Positions 42,199 to 51,051 of a stretch of 64,000 nucleotides of DNA are shown piece by piece. The stretch is from assembly GCA_003247135.1 (NCBI GenBank), contig QKAW01000036.1:1-64000 (forward strand). The letters run 5' to 3'. Positions within the stretch are counted from its first letter, which is position 1. Each line of letters starts with the position of its first letter. A model generated the notes under the pieces. It worked only from the letters and a program-made list of their open reading frames with translations. It searched no databases and had not been told where the DNA came from. Source of the DNA: Spirochaetales bacterium. GTDB lineage: Bacteria; Spirochaetota; Spirochaetia; DSM-2461. The position numbers were made by a program, and so were the translations under genes.

Positions 42199-43953
42199 AT
42201 GATAACGTTAAAAGGTATATCAGCTTCACCTGGAATCTCAATTGGTAAGGTTTTTCTCTATTTTGATGAGACCGAAAGAGAAGCTGTTCCTTCATATAAA
42301 ATAGAAACTCATGAAATAGAAGCTGAAAAAAAGAGACTTGAGACTGCTGTAGACAGAGCTGTAAATGAATTGGTTGAGATAAAAACAAAAGCCGATGGAA
42401 TTGTTCGAGCTGATGACGGTAGTTTTCTTGATGCTCATCTTCTTATGCTTACCGATGTGGGTTTACATGATAAAGTCCATCGTGAAGTTGAGGCAAAACT
42501 TTTAAATGTTGAATCTGCACTGCTTAAAGTAAGTAATAATATTATAAATCAGATGAATGATTCTGCAGACAGCTATCTTAAAGAGAGAGCTCTGGATATA
42601 CAGGATGTTGCAAGAAGGCTTTTATCCCATTTAATGTATAAGGAGAGAAGGTCTCTAGAAAATTTAAAAGAAGATGTAATTCTTGTAACAAACAACCTTT
42701 TACCATCTGATGCTCTTATAATGGATAAGGTACATATTAAAGGTATAGCATTAAATGGTGGTGGTAGAACTTCTCATACAGCCATATTGGCAAGAAGTTT
42801 TGGTATTCCTGCAGTACTTGCCCTTGGAACAGTAACAAATAATACTCTGGATGGTAAAATAATAATAGTTGATGGTTACTCCGGAGAGGTAATAATCGAT
42901 CCTGATACTAAAACAATAGATTTATATCAAATAAAGAAACGTGAATTCCAGAAAATGGAGAGTGAACTTCTTACAATGAATCAGCTACCTGCTGAAACAA
43001 AAGATGGGAAACTTATTCATTTAAAGGCTAATATTGAGGTAAAGGAAGAGGTTGAATCGGTTCTGTCACATGGGGCTGACGGAATTGGACTATTTAGAAG
43101 TGAATTCCTCTTTTTTAAATCAGGAGATATTCCTTCAGAAGAGGAACAGTTCAAAACCTATAGTCAAATAATAGAGATGATGGAAGGGAAATCTGTTACT
43201 ATCAGGACCCTTGATGTTGGGGGAGATAAACTTATACCAACGGTTACCGGGGGGTATGAAGAGAAAAACCCATTACTTGGCTGGCGAGCTATAAGATTTG
43301 GTTTACATGAAAAAATATTACTAAAAGCACAATTAAGAGCTTTGCTTAGATCATCAATTTTTGGTACATTAAGGATCATGTTTCCTATGATTTCGGGAAT
43401 TGAAGAACTGGATGCTGTACTTCAAATTCTAAAAGAGGTTAAGGAAGAGTTAACAGCAGAGGGTATTGCATATAAAGATGATGTACCTGTTGGTATCATG
43501 ATAGAGGTACCATCTGCAGCGTTGACATCAGACATCTTGGCAAAGAGAGTGGATTTCTTTTCTATAGGTACAAATGACTTAATCCAGTATACCATTGCTA
43601 TTGACCGTGGTAATGAAAAGGTTGCTCAAATGTATGAGCCATTTCATCTTGGTGTTTTAAGATTGGTTAAAATGGTTATAGAGAATGCCCATAATGAGGG
43701 TATTCCTGTTAGCATGTGTGGAGAGATGGCAGGTGATGCTCTAGCTTCTGTTATTTTATTAGGTCTGGGATTGGATGAATTTAGTATGAGTTCATTTGGT
43801 ATTCCAAGAATAAAAAAAATAATTAGATCAGTATCTATCCTCGAGGCACAGGAGTTAGTAGGTACTATTATGGATATGAAATCCTTCAAAGATGTAGATA
43901 AATTTACTACAACATACATGGAGGAAAAATTTGGGATCAAATCTTTCAAATAA
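42199..43953 (+). CDS. ptsI: Phosphoenolpyruvate-protein phosphotransferase (enzyme I)
   Basis: A 584-residue cytoplasmic enzyme that takes phosphate from PEP and passes it to HPr. The phosphorylated His is residue 193 in GGRTSHTAILARSFG; the PEP domain contains GADGIGLFRSEFLFF, TIRTLDVGGDK, NPLLGWRAIRFG, SIGTNDLIQYTIAIDRGN and the active Cys in MCGEMAGD. Length is normal. No ptsH or EII gene is near, so it may serve a regulatory PTS, as suggested for several spirochaetes. It starts at ATG 42199 with AAAAGGA, and its end overlaps der by 23 nt. Confidence 0.96.
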   Translation: MITLKGISASPGISIGKVFLYFDETEREAVPSYKIETHEIEAEKKRLETAVDRAVNELVEIKTKADGIVRADDGSFLDAHLLMLTDVGLHDKVHREVEAKLLNVESALLKVSNNIINQMNDSADSYLKERALDIQDVARRLLSHLMYKERRSLENLKEDVILVTNNLLPSDALIMDKVHIKGIALNGGGRTSHTAILARSFGIPAVLALGTVTNNTLDGKIIIVDGYSGEVIIDPDTKTIDLYQIKKREFQKMESELLTMNQLPAETKDGKLIHLKANIEVKEEVESVLSHGADGIGLFRSEFLFFKSGDIPSEEEQFKTYSQIIEMMEGKSVTIRTLDVGGDKLIPTVTGGYEEKNPLLGWRAIRFGLHEKILLKAQLRALLRSSIFGTLRIMFPMISGIEELDAVLQILKEVKEELTAEGIAYKDDVPVGIMIEVPSAALTSDILAKRVDFFSIGTNDLIQYTIAIDRGNEKVAQMYEPFHLGVLRLVKMVIENAHNEGIPVSMCGEMAGDALASVILLGLGLDEFSMSSFGIPRIKKIIRSVSILEAQELVGTIMDMKSFKDVDKFTTTYMEEKFGIKSFK

Positions 43954-45268
43954 GATATTACCAAAAGTAGTTGTTGTTGGTAGACCAAATGTTGGTAAAT
44001 CAACACTTTTTAATAGATTTTTACGGGAAAGAAAGGCTATAACCGATCCGACTCCTGGAGTAACAAGGGATCCAATAGAATCCCAGTGTATTATTGGTAA
44101 CAGACAGGTTCTTTTAATAGATACCGGTGGCTTTAAACTGGAAAGAGATGATGAATTTGACGAGTTAGTCTCTCTAAAGAGTATAGAGATGATCGGTCAG
44201 GCAGATCTGATTCTATTTCTTATGGATGTTAATGAGATAACCCCTGAAGATGAAGCATTTATAGAACTTTTAAGAAAGTATGAAGAGAAAGTTCTTGTTG
44301 TTGCCAATAAAGTAGACACCATTGAGAAAGAGAATGATATCTGGAATATTTACTCCTACGGATTTACATCTGTAATAGGAATTTCAGCTGAACATAATCG
44401 AAATATCTATGAGTTGGAAGATGCAATAATTTCAAGACTTGAATTTGTAAACATTGAGGGAAGACTGCTTCCAGATAATCCGGATATAAAAATTACCATT
44501 CTTGGAAAACCCAATGCCGGTAAATCAACCCTCTCAAATGCATTAACTAAAAGTGCTAACTCAATAGTTTCTGAAATTGCAGGAACAACTAGAGATGTTG
44601 TTCAGGGCCGTTTTGAATATGATAACTATGAAATTCAGATTCTGGACACTGCTGGTATAAGACGTAAAAGCAAAGTTGTAGAGGATGTAGAGTATTACTC
44701 TGTTAACAGGGCAATAAAAAGTATAGAAGATTCTGATATAGTTTATTTATTAATTGATGTAGAAGAGGGATTAACTGATCAGGATAAAAAAATAGCTTCT
44801 CAGATAATAAAGCATGGTAAAGGCGTAATTCTGGTTCTAAATAAGTGGGATCTTATGAAGGAGTTGGGCAATGATTTTAATGCTGTAAAAGATCGGGTTC
44901 AATTCCTTTTCCCTATTTTAAGCTTTGCTCCAATATTAAACATTTCAGCTTTAAAGAAGCGTGGTTTCAGAGAGTTACTTCAAACCACTATTGAAATTCA
45001 TAAAGAACTGGAAAAGAGAGTAGAAACAAATCAATTAAATGAAGCTCTGGTGGAATGGCAGGACTTTAATCCTCCTCCAAAAGTAGGTGGGAAAAATATT
45101 AAATGCAGATATTTAACCCAGGTTTCGGTTGCACCATTAAAATTTGTTATGTTTGTTAATAAGGCTACTAATTTTCCAGAGTTTTATCAGCGTTATATTC
45201 TAAACCAGATACGAAAGGAATTCGGTTTTAAAAATGTTCCTATAACTCTTGATATTAAGGAGAGCTAA
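43931..45268 (+). CDS. der: GTPase Der (EngA), ribosome assembly factor
   Basis: A 445-residue protein with two tandem GTPase domains and a C-terminal KH-like domain, the layout unique to Der. The first P-loop is GRPNVGKST (17-25) and the second GKPNAGKST (about 191-199); DTGG and DTAG switch II motifs, NKVD and NKWD specificity motifs and GVTRD/GTTRD G2 loops are all present. It matures the 50S subunit. The start is TTG 43931 behind GGAGG, inside the end of ptsI. The 3' end overlaps the next ATG by 1 nt. Confidence 0.96.
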   Translation: MGSNLSNKILPKVVVVGRPNVGKSTLFNRFLRERKAITDPTPGVTRDPIESQCIIGNRQVLLIDTGGFKLERDDEFDELVSLKSIEMIGQADLILFLMDVNEITPEDEAFIELLRKYEEKVLVVANKVDTIEKENDIWNIYSYGFTSVIGISAEHNRNIYELEDAIISRLEFVNIEGRLLPDNPDIKITILGKPNAGKSTLSNALTKSANSIVSEIAGTTRDVVQGRFEYDNYEIQILDTAGIRRKSKVVEDVEYYSVNRAIKSIEDSDIVYLLIDVEEGLTDQDKKIASQIIKHGKGVILVLNKWDLMKELGNDFNAVKDRVQFLFPILSFAPILNISALKKRGFRELLQTTIEIHKELEKRVETNQLNEALVEWQDFNPPPKVGGKNIKCRYLTQVSVAPLKFVMFVNKATNFPEFYQRYILNQIRKEFGFKNVPITLDIKES

Positions 45269-46530
45269 TGAATAAAATATTGTCTGTACTTTTTTTTCTC
45301 TTCTCTTTTTGTTCCGGTTTATTTGCAGCATCCCAAACAGATATATGGGATATGCTCTATAAATCCGGAGTATACGAAAATTATGAAGTAAGACAAAAAC
45401 ACCAGGCAATATTAGAAGCTAAAACATTTGAAGCTGTTGACTCACCTAAAAGGGTGTATCAACAGATGGAATCCGAAGTTAATGTTCGTTTTGAGGTTAG
45501 AAAAACAGCAGATGCATTTTATTTAATGTTTTTAAACCAGTTTGAAGATAGATTTCCAGTTTGGAGTAGTGGCTCCTATATTGTAAAAAAGGATCTGTTA
45601 ACCGGAGATTATCTTCAGGTAAAAATATTTCTGTATAATGATGAAGAGAGTTATATCAGAATCTACCCTGAACAGAATCGATCAAGACTTGATTTGTACC
45701 TGTTTAACAAAAAAGTTTACGATGGAATCAGGGTTGCCATACCCTTTGAAAAGCTGATTCTATTACCTCTATCAACAATTATTTCATTAACAGAAAATAA
45801 AATACCATGGCAGGAGCTCTTCTCGGATGTAAGTTATTCAGAGTGGAGAAAAGTTCAAAACTTTGCAGAAGAAATAAAACATCAGTTGCCGGAGCTTGGA
45901 GATGCAGAAGATGGAGCCATGGACGTAAATGGAAATTATATTTTTATTGAAACTTTATTATTACAGGAAGAGAACTTTGGTTTAAACTGCTCAGGTTTTA
46001 GCAAATGGGTAGTTGATAATCAGTATAAAAAAATAACCGGTAATAATTTGCCTGTTGAGCCTTTAAAAGAGAAACACTATAATTTAAGAGGAAACAGCTG
46101 GACAGACCGGGCTGAAGAAGCAAGAGATCCCTTTTTCGGTTTGGACTGGACACGAAATTTGGCATATTACTATAAAAAAGCACTATATCCTAATCAAATA
46201 ATTGACTTATTAAGTCAGGATATTAATGATGTAAGGTATTTTGATTATAAGGATAATGTTGGTTATCAGGTAGAGGAAATGGAAGCAGTTCTTTTTTTAG
46301 CTGCAGTAAAAAATCCAGGAAGATTTTACCTAGGATCAGTTAATACACCATTTGGTGATGTCGTAAAACTTCGTCAGCATATACATGTAGTAGTCTTTTT
46401 TCCTTATTTTAAAGAAAACGGAGAATTTGTTGTAGAAGTAATGGAAAGACAGACGGTTTCGGGTTTAGAATCACTTAAGAGTAGGTATAGTGGCGAATAC
46501 ATGCATTTAGTAAATATAGAATTAAAATAG
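45268..46530 (+). CDS. Secreted protein with NlpC/P60-like catalytic Cys, unknown function
   Basis: A 420-residue protein with a signal peptide (LSVLFFLFSFCSGLFAA, cleavage near 21). The first 200 residues are beta-rich without a known motif. GLNCSGFSKWVVD with Cys241 strongly resembles the DCSGF motif of NlpC/P60 cell-wall peptidases, and HIHVVVFFPYF (His371 or His373) could be the catalytic His. If so it may cut peptidoglycan or a related amide, but overall similarity is weak. It starts on the der stop (1-nt overlap) and lies 10 nt before exbB. Confidence 0.5.
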   Translation: MNKILSVLFFLFSFCSGLFAASQTDIWDMLYKSGVYENYEVRQKHQAILEAKTFEAVDSPKRVYQQMESEVNVRFEVRKTADAFYLMFLNQFEDRFPVWSSGSYIVKKDLLTGDYLQVKIFLYNDEESYIRIYPEQNRSRLDLYLFNKKVYDGIRVAIPFEKLILLPLSTIISLTENKIPWQELFSDVSYSEWRKVQNFAEEIKHQLPELGDAEDGAMDVNGNYIFIETLLLQEENFGLNCSGFSKWVVDNQYKKITGNNLPVEPLKEKHYNLRGNSWTDRAEEARDPFFGLDWTRNLAYYYKKALYPNQIIDLLSQDINDVRYFDYKDNVGYQVEEMEAVLFLAAVKNPGRFYLGSVNTPFGDVVKLRQHIHVVVFFPYFKENGEFVVEVMERQTVSGLESLKSRYSGEYMHLVNIELK

Positions 46531-46540
46531 GAGTAATTTA

Positions 46541-47167
46541 ATGATATCAATTTTAGTTAACGGTGGTCCTGTTCTATGGATTATTATAGTTTTGTTCTTT
46601 TTAGCAGCAATAATAATTGTTGAGAGAATTCTGTTTTTTAAAAAAATCAGGGTTGATGAAGAGAAACTCTTTTCCAGAGTAAGATCTGCAATCGAGAAAA
46701 AGCACTATGATGAAGCCCTTTCAATTTGTGATTCAAATGAATCCCCACTATCTTCTTTAATGAAGTCGGGAATAAATCATAGAAATTTTCCAAAACATGT
46801 TCAGAAAGAGATTTTACAGGAGAAGGCAAATCAGGAAGTCCCTGCTTTGGAGAAACACCTGTCATCACTTGGAACAATATCCCATGTATCTCCATTATTA
46901 GGTTTATTAGGTACAGTTACAGGGAATATACAGTCATTTGGACTTTTAGGTGGATCGGTAACAGTTAGCGATCCCGGATTACTGGCAACAGGAATTTCCC
47001 AGGCATTGTTAACAACAGCGGCAGGGTTAATAGTTGCAATACCCGCAGTAATTTTTTACAACTTTCTGGTATCAAAGGTGGATCTTATACTTATTAGAAT
47101 GGAAAATCAGGTAAATGATATGATTCTTCTTTTAAATAGAGATGAAATTTTAAACGAGGATTTATAA
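46541..47167 (+). CDS. exbB: ExbB/TolQ/MotA-family proton channel subunit
   Basis: A 208-residue inner-membrane protein with three membrane segments: about 10-28 (GGPVLWIIIVLFFLAAIII), about 110-130 (SHVSPLLGLLGTVTGNIQSF region) and about 145-170 (ISQALLTTAAGLIVAIPAVIFYN). The signature LLGLLGTVTG and TTAAGLIVAIPA are typical. Together with the next gene (ExbD) it forms a proton-driven motor that energises TonB- or Tol-type systems. It starts behind TAGGAG and its stop overlaps exbD by 1 nt. Confidence 0.9.
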   Translation: MISILVNGGPVLWIIIVLFFLAAIIIVERILFFKKIRVDEEKLFSRVRSAIEKKHYDEALSICDSNESPLSSLMKSGINHRNFPKHVQKEILQEKANQEVPALEKHLSSLGTISHVSPLLGLLGTVTGNIQSFGLLGGSVTVSDPGLLATGISQALLTTAAGLIVAIPAVIFYNFLVSKVDLILIRMENQVNDMILLLNRDEILNEDL

Positions 47168-47580
47168 TGAAAATCAGGAGAAGATTAAAAAGAACATCTG
47201 TTGCTGATATGACTCCAATGATTGATATTATTTTCCAATTAGTTATTTTTTTTATGATATCAAGTGTATTTAATACAGCCCCGGGAATTGATATTGAATT
47301 ACCTCAGGGAGAGACTGCTCAGACAATGGAAATTACACCACTGGTTATTACAATATCCAAAGGTGAAGAAATTTATGTAAATAAAAATTCAGTTCCTGTA
47401 GAAAAATTTAAAGATGCTTTAATTTCTTATAAAACAACAGTTGATGATAAAACGACTCAAGTTGTTTTAAAAGGAGATAAGGATGCATCCTACGGTATGT
47501 TTGTTGAAGTTATGGGAATCTTACGTTCAGTTGGTTTTGATCAGATAAACATGATAACTGATGTGAATCGGGATAATTAA
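47167..47580 (+). CDS. exbD: ExbD/TolR-family protein
   Basis: A 137-residue bitopic protein. The single membrane segment carries the essential proton-binding Asp at residue 20 in ADMTPMIDIIFQLVIFF, followed by MISSVFNTAPGIDIELP, as in ExbD. The periplasmic domain (about 45-135; LVITISKGEEIYVNKNSVPV, VVLKGDKDASYGMFVEVM) is the standard ExbD/TolR fold. It works with ExbB and hands force to TonB or TolA. It overlaps its neighbours on both sides by 1 nt. Confidence 0.93.
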   Translation: MKIRRRLKRTSVADMTPMIDIIFQLVIFFMISSVFNTAPGIDIELPQGETAQTMEITPLVITISKGEEIYVNKNSVPVEKFKDALISYKTTVDDKTTQVVLKGDKDASYGMFVEVMGILRSVGFDQINMITDVNRDN

Positions 47581-48491
47581 TGAATAATTACAGAATAAAA
47601 AAAGAAAAAGAGCGACTCCTTCTTAGTACTGTGTATGTATTAGGCAGTACTGCATTAGTGTTTCTTTTATTGTTTATTCTTGGACTCTTTAAATTTGAGG
47701 ATTTTAATGAATATTCAGGGCCTGTAAAGATAACTTTTGGATCACCTTTATCTGAAATTACTGACAATGTAGTTAAACCTAAGGAAATTGTTTCTCAGGA
47801 AACAGTTAAGGAACCTGTACCAGAACTACCAAAAAGTGAAGAGACAACAACAATACCTAAAAATGAAAGTATAAAGAATACGGTACCTGAGAAAAAAGAG
47901 CCATTAAATAAGAGTTCAGAAATAGCTGATAATAAAGTAACTTCAGAAGAACCAAAGCAGATAGTGCAAAGTGGTCGTGAGAGTGGAAATTCCCACGAAA
48001 CAACCTTCGATTCAGATTCAAGCAAAATAGGACGAAGAGCATATTTTCCAATAGCACAATTTATGCCCCTTCCCAATATTCTAACAGATGCAGTATATAA
48101 CTCTGTAAGTGGTGATATAACAGGTTTTGATGATCCTGATTATAACAGGAATCTGATTGATAAATTTTACTCAAAGAATCTTAATAACTACGTTCTCGTA
48201 AGAGAGATTCCATTGCAGGATAGACCTTATTTGTGGGCAATAATTGAAAAAGCAGGTTATGATCTGAATAAAGCCGAATATAAACTTGGTACAAAATTAA
48301 AGGATGTAATTATTGCATTTGAAATAAATGGTAACTCTAATGGGGCAAATGCAATTAAAAGTGCTGAGGTTATTACTTCCAGTGGAAATAAGGAGATAGA
48401 CGAGGCTGTATTGTATGGTTTTAAACAGAGTACATATTCAAATTCAACAGATGAAATAGTAAAAGGCCGGTTTAAATACACATTTAATTAA
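47580..48491 (+). CDS. TonB-like energy transducer
   Basis: A 303-residue protein with an N-terminal membrane segment (LLLSTVYVLGSTALVFLLLFILGLF, about 13-37), a long Pro/Glu/Lys-rich periplasmic linker (about 60-145; EPVPELPKSEE, VPEKKEPLNK) and a C-terminal domain (about 215-303; DVIIAFEINGNSNG, SAEVITSSGNKEIDEAVLYGFKQ) resembling TonB-C. With exbB and exbD directly upstream, it is a TonB protein in all likelihood. A TolA role is the alternative. It spans the periplasm and energises outer-membrane receptors, none of which is encoded nearby. Confidence 0.8.
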   Translation: MNNYRIKKEKERLLLSTVYVLGSTALVFLLLFILGLFKFEDFNEYSGPVKITFGSPLSEITDNVVKPKEIVSQETVKEPVPELPKSEETTTIPKNESIKNTVPEKKEPLNKSSEIADNKVTSEEPKQIVQSGRESGNSHETTFDSDSSKIGRRAYFPIAQFMPLPNILTDAVYNSVSGDITGFDDPDYNRNLIDKFYSKNLNNYVLVREIPLQDRPYLWAIIEKAGYDLNKAEYKLGTKLKDVIIAFEINGNSNGANAIKSAEVITSSGNKEIDEAVLYGFKQSTYSNSTDEIVKGRFKYTFN

Positions 48492-48509
48492 TTTTTTTAT
48501 TATTGGTTA

Positions 48510-48539
48510 TTGATTCTTATGTTTAAATATTGTTTTATT
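48510..48539 (+). promoter_or_regulatory. Promoter of the barrel-protein gene, predicted leaderless
   Basis: TTGATT (48510-48515) and an extended -10, TG at 48531 with TTTATT at 48534-48539. The ATG at 48545 lies 5 nt after the -10. No ribosome site is visible. Confidence 0.45.
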
Positions 48540-48544
48540 AATTT

Positions 48545-49042
48545 ATGAAAAAATTACTTGTTATATCGCTTTTATTTATATCATTAAACTTATTTTCATT
48601 AGAAAACAGGACATCTTTTTCTATCTCAGGTGGAACTGAGTTCTTAAATGAATTTTATATGAATTTTGGGTTTTCAATATTAAAACCATTGGAAAATAAT
48701 ATGGAGATAGATATTAAGGCTGCTCTAAACATGCGTACTCAAGAGGTAAATTCAGAAATAACACCTCTATTTAATATACCTGTAAGACTTAATATTAATT
48801 TTTTATTTCCAATAAATGATAATTTTACATTTTTAACTGGAACAGGACTTGTTCCAACAATAAATCTTGAATCTAATAATCAAGGATTTTTAATGGGGCC
48901 GAATTTTAAAATTGGCTTCAGATATAAACTACATCCATCAATGAGTCTTTTCCTAGAAGCTAGTGAAGCTGTATTAATTGGCCCACCAAAGTGGATCTAC
49001 CCTTGTACCGAAATTATAACTGGTATTAACTTTTATTTTTAA
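48545..49042 (+). CDS. Small outer-membrane beta-barrel candidate
   Basis: A 165-residue protein with a signal peptide (LLVISLLFISLNLFS, cleavage about residue 18-20). The mature part shows alternating beta strands such as RTSFSISGGTEFL, EFYMNFGFSIL, PVRLNINFLFP and GPNFKIGFRYKL, and it ends in NFYF with a terminal Phe, the usual outer-membrane barrel signature. Its size fits an eight-stranded barrel of the OmpW/OmpX kind. It lies after the TonB-like gene but has its own promoter and terminator. Function unknown. Confidence 0.7.
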   Translation: MKKLLVISLLFISLNLFSLENRTSFSISGGTEFLNEFYMNFGFSILKPLENNMEIDIKAALNMRTQEVNSEITPLFNIPVRLNINFLFPINDNFTFLTGTGLVPTINLESNNQGFLMGPNFKIGFRYKLHPSMSLFLEASEAVLIGPPKWIYPCTEIITGINFYF

Positions 49043-49073
49043 TTTAAAACTAAAAATAGTTAGGATTTATAGA

Positions 49074-49115
49074 ATGGACATTTTACTTTTTTGTAAAATG
49101 TCCATTTTTTTTTTT
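49074..49115 (+). terminator. Strong intrinsic terminator
   Basis: A perfect 13-bp stem (ATGGACATTTTAC with GTAAAATGTCCAT), loop of 6 T, followed by an 11-base T run. It isolates the sulfatase gene. Confidence 0.93.
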
Positions 49116-49176
49116 AATAATTTATATACAACTATTACAAAAAGCATTTTAAAATCCTACTAGGAGTATTTTATTT

Positions 49177-50937
49177 ATGATGAAAGATAGCAAACCAAAT
49201 GTAGTATTTGTACTAACAGACGATCAGGGTTATGGAGATCTTGGGTGTACAGGAAATCCTTGGTTACAAACACCAAACATAGACACTTTCTTTAGAGATT
49301 CAGTAAGATTGAATAATTTTCATGTTGGGCCTACATGTGCACCTACAAGATCAACCTTAATGACAGGTCACTATGCAAATTCAACAGGTGTCTGGCATAC
49401 AGTAGGAGGAAGATCTCTGTTACGAAAAGATGAAGTAACAATTGCTACAGCTTTTAAAAAAGCCGGATATAAAACAGGACTATTTGGAAAATGGCATTTA
49501 GGTGATAATGCTCCTTACAGACCACAGGATAGAGGTTTTGATCGTGTAATAACCCATGGTGGCGGTGGAATTGGTCAAGCACCTGATTTCTGGGGGAATG
49601 ACTACTTTGATGACACATATATGGATAATGGAGAATATAAAAAGTTTGATGGTTACTGTACGGATGTATGGTTTAGAGAGGGCATAAAATTTATTAATGA
49701 GAATAAAGATAGACCTTTCTTCTGTTATATTCCAACTAATGCACCTCATGGTCCATTTAACATTATGAAAGATTACAGGGAAAAATACAGAGGTAAACTG
49801 GATCTTGAAAATTCTGAAGATCGTGAAAGATTTTACGGTATGATAACCCATCTTGATGATCAGTTTAAAATTTTACGAGATACACTAAAAGATTTAGAGC
49901 TGGAAGATAACACTATACTGGTATTTATGACAGATAACGGAACATCCTGTGGTGCGAATTTTGATAGCAATGGAAAATTAGTTAACGGGTGGAATAATGG
50001 ATTAAGAGGTGTAAAAAACTCAGAATATGATGGAGGACACAGAGTCCCTTTCTTTATTAGATGGCCTAAGGGTAACCTTGTTGGAGGAAGGGATGTAGAC
50101 AGATTAACTGCTAGTATAGATTTTATGCCTACTTTACTTGATTTATGTTCAATAGAACATAGCTTAACATTCCATGGAAAGTCTATAACTCCTTTATTAT
50201 ATGAGAGAAACAGTGAATTCCCTCAAAGAGCTGTTGTTACAGACTCACAGAGAGTTACTAATCCTATAAAATGGCGGAAAAGTGCTGTCATGACAGATCA
50301 GTGGAGATTAATTAACGGGAAAGAACTCTATGATATTAATAAAGACCGTGGACAGATGAATGATCTTTCACATCAGTTCCCAGAAGTTGTTAAAGAATTG
50401 CGGGAAGAGTATGAAAAGTGGTGGAATCTAGTAAAGCCAAAGTTTGAAGAAGAGATATCTATATCGATTGGAAATAATACAGATAGATTAAGGTTATCAT
50501 CCCATGACTGGAGAGGAGATGGTGATCATGCAGTTTGGAATCAGTCTCAGATTAGGGCAGGTAGAATTGCAAACAGTTATTGGGAGATTGATGTAGTTCA
50601 AGAAGGAAATTATGAGATCGAACTATGTAGATGGCCAAAAGAGGGAAGCGGAAAAGCATTGACTGATGGATTTGATGGAGATGATATAGAGTGGTATAGG
50701 GAAGGAATCAATGAAACCGAATATCATTATTATACTGGTGGAAAAGCATTAAATATTTCTGAAGCGTCAATTTCAATTAATGAAATTAATAAAGAGTGTA
50801 AAGTTTCTGAAAATGATAAGAGTGTTAAGTTTAATGTATATTTAAACAAAGGACAAACCCATTTGCAGACCTATTTTAAAACAAAAGAAGGTGACATCCT
50901 AGGAGCATATTATACTTATGTAACTTTAATAAAATAA
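49177..50937 (+). CDS. Type I sulfatase (arylsulfatase family), apparently cytoplasmic
   Basis: A 586-residue sulfatase that hydrolyses sulfate esters. The metal-binding Asp pair is at 15-16 (LTDDQGYGD), and the formylglycine site is CAPTR with Cys54, so maturation by an anaerobic or FGE-type enzyme encoded elsewhere is required. FGKWHLG and the second metal site MTDNGTSCG follow. Residues about 450-586 form an extra beta-sandwich domain (YWEIDVVQEGNYEIELCRWP). There is no signal peptide, unlike most arylsulfatases, so the substrate is probably imported first. It is monocistronic with a good ribosome site (TAGGAG). Substrate unknown. Confidence 0.92.
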   Translation: MMKDSKPNVVFVLTDDQGYGDLGCTGNPWLQTPNIDTFFRDSVRLNNFHVGPTCAPTRSTLMTGHYANSTGVWHTVGGRSLLRKDEVTIATAFKKAGYKTGLFGKWHLGDNAPYRPQDRGFDRVITHGGGGIGQAPDFWGNDYFDDTYMDNGEYKKFDGYCTDVWFREGIKFINENKDRPFFCYIPTNAPHGPFNIMKDYREKYRGKLDLENSEDRERFYGMITHLDDQFKILRDTLKDLELEDNTILVFMTDNGTSCGANFDSNGKLVNGWNNGLRGVKNSEYDGGHRVPFFIRWPKGNLVGGRDVDRLTASIDFMPTLLDLCSIEHSLTFHGKSITPLLYERNSEFPQRAVVTDSQRVTNPIKWRKSAVMTDQWRLINGKELYDINKDRGQMNDLSHQFPEVVKELREEYEKWWNLVKPKFEEEISISIGNNTDRLRLSSHDWRGDGDHAVWNQSQIRAGRIANSYWEIDVVQEGNYEIELCRWPKEGSGKALTDGFDGDDIEWYREGINETEYHYYTGGKALNISEASISINEINKECKVSENDKSVKFNVYLNKGQTHLQTYFKTKEGDILGAYYTYVTLIK

Positions 50938-50945
50938 ATGATGAT

Positions 50946-50985
50946 GGGAATACAAAAAACATATTTGTGATTCCCGTCCTTTTTA
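50946..50985 (+). terminator. Intrinsic terminator after the sulfatase gene
   Basis: GGGAATACAAA pairs with TTTGTGATTCCC (one bulged base), loop of about 8, followed by GTCC and six T (50980-50985). Confidence 0.75.
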
Positions 50986-51015
50986 TTATTGGATAGAAAT
51001 ATCATAAAAGTAAAC

Positions 51016-51044
51016 TTGCAACCTTAAAAAAATTAAGGTATCTT
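51016..51044 (+). promoter_or_regulatory. Promoter of the HAD gene, predicted leaderless, with a spacer palindrome
   Basis: TTGCAA (51016-51021), a 17-nt spacer and TATCTT (51039-51044). ATG 51052 is 7 nt after the -10. A perfect 7-bp inverted repeat, ACCTTAA (51021-51027) and TTAAGGT (51033-51039), fills the spacer and could be an operator. No ribosome site is visible. Confidence 0.6.
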
Positions 51045-51051
51045 TATCATT

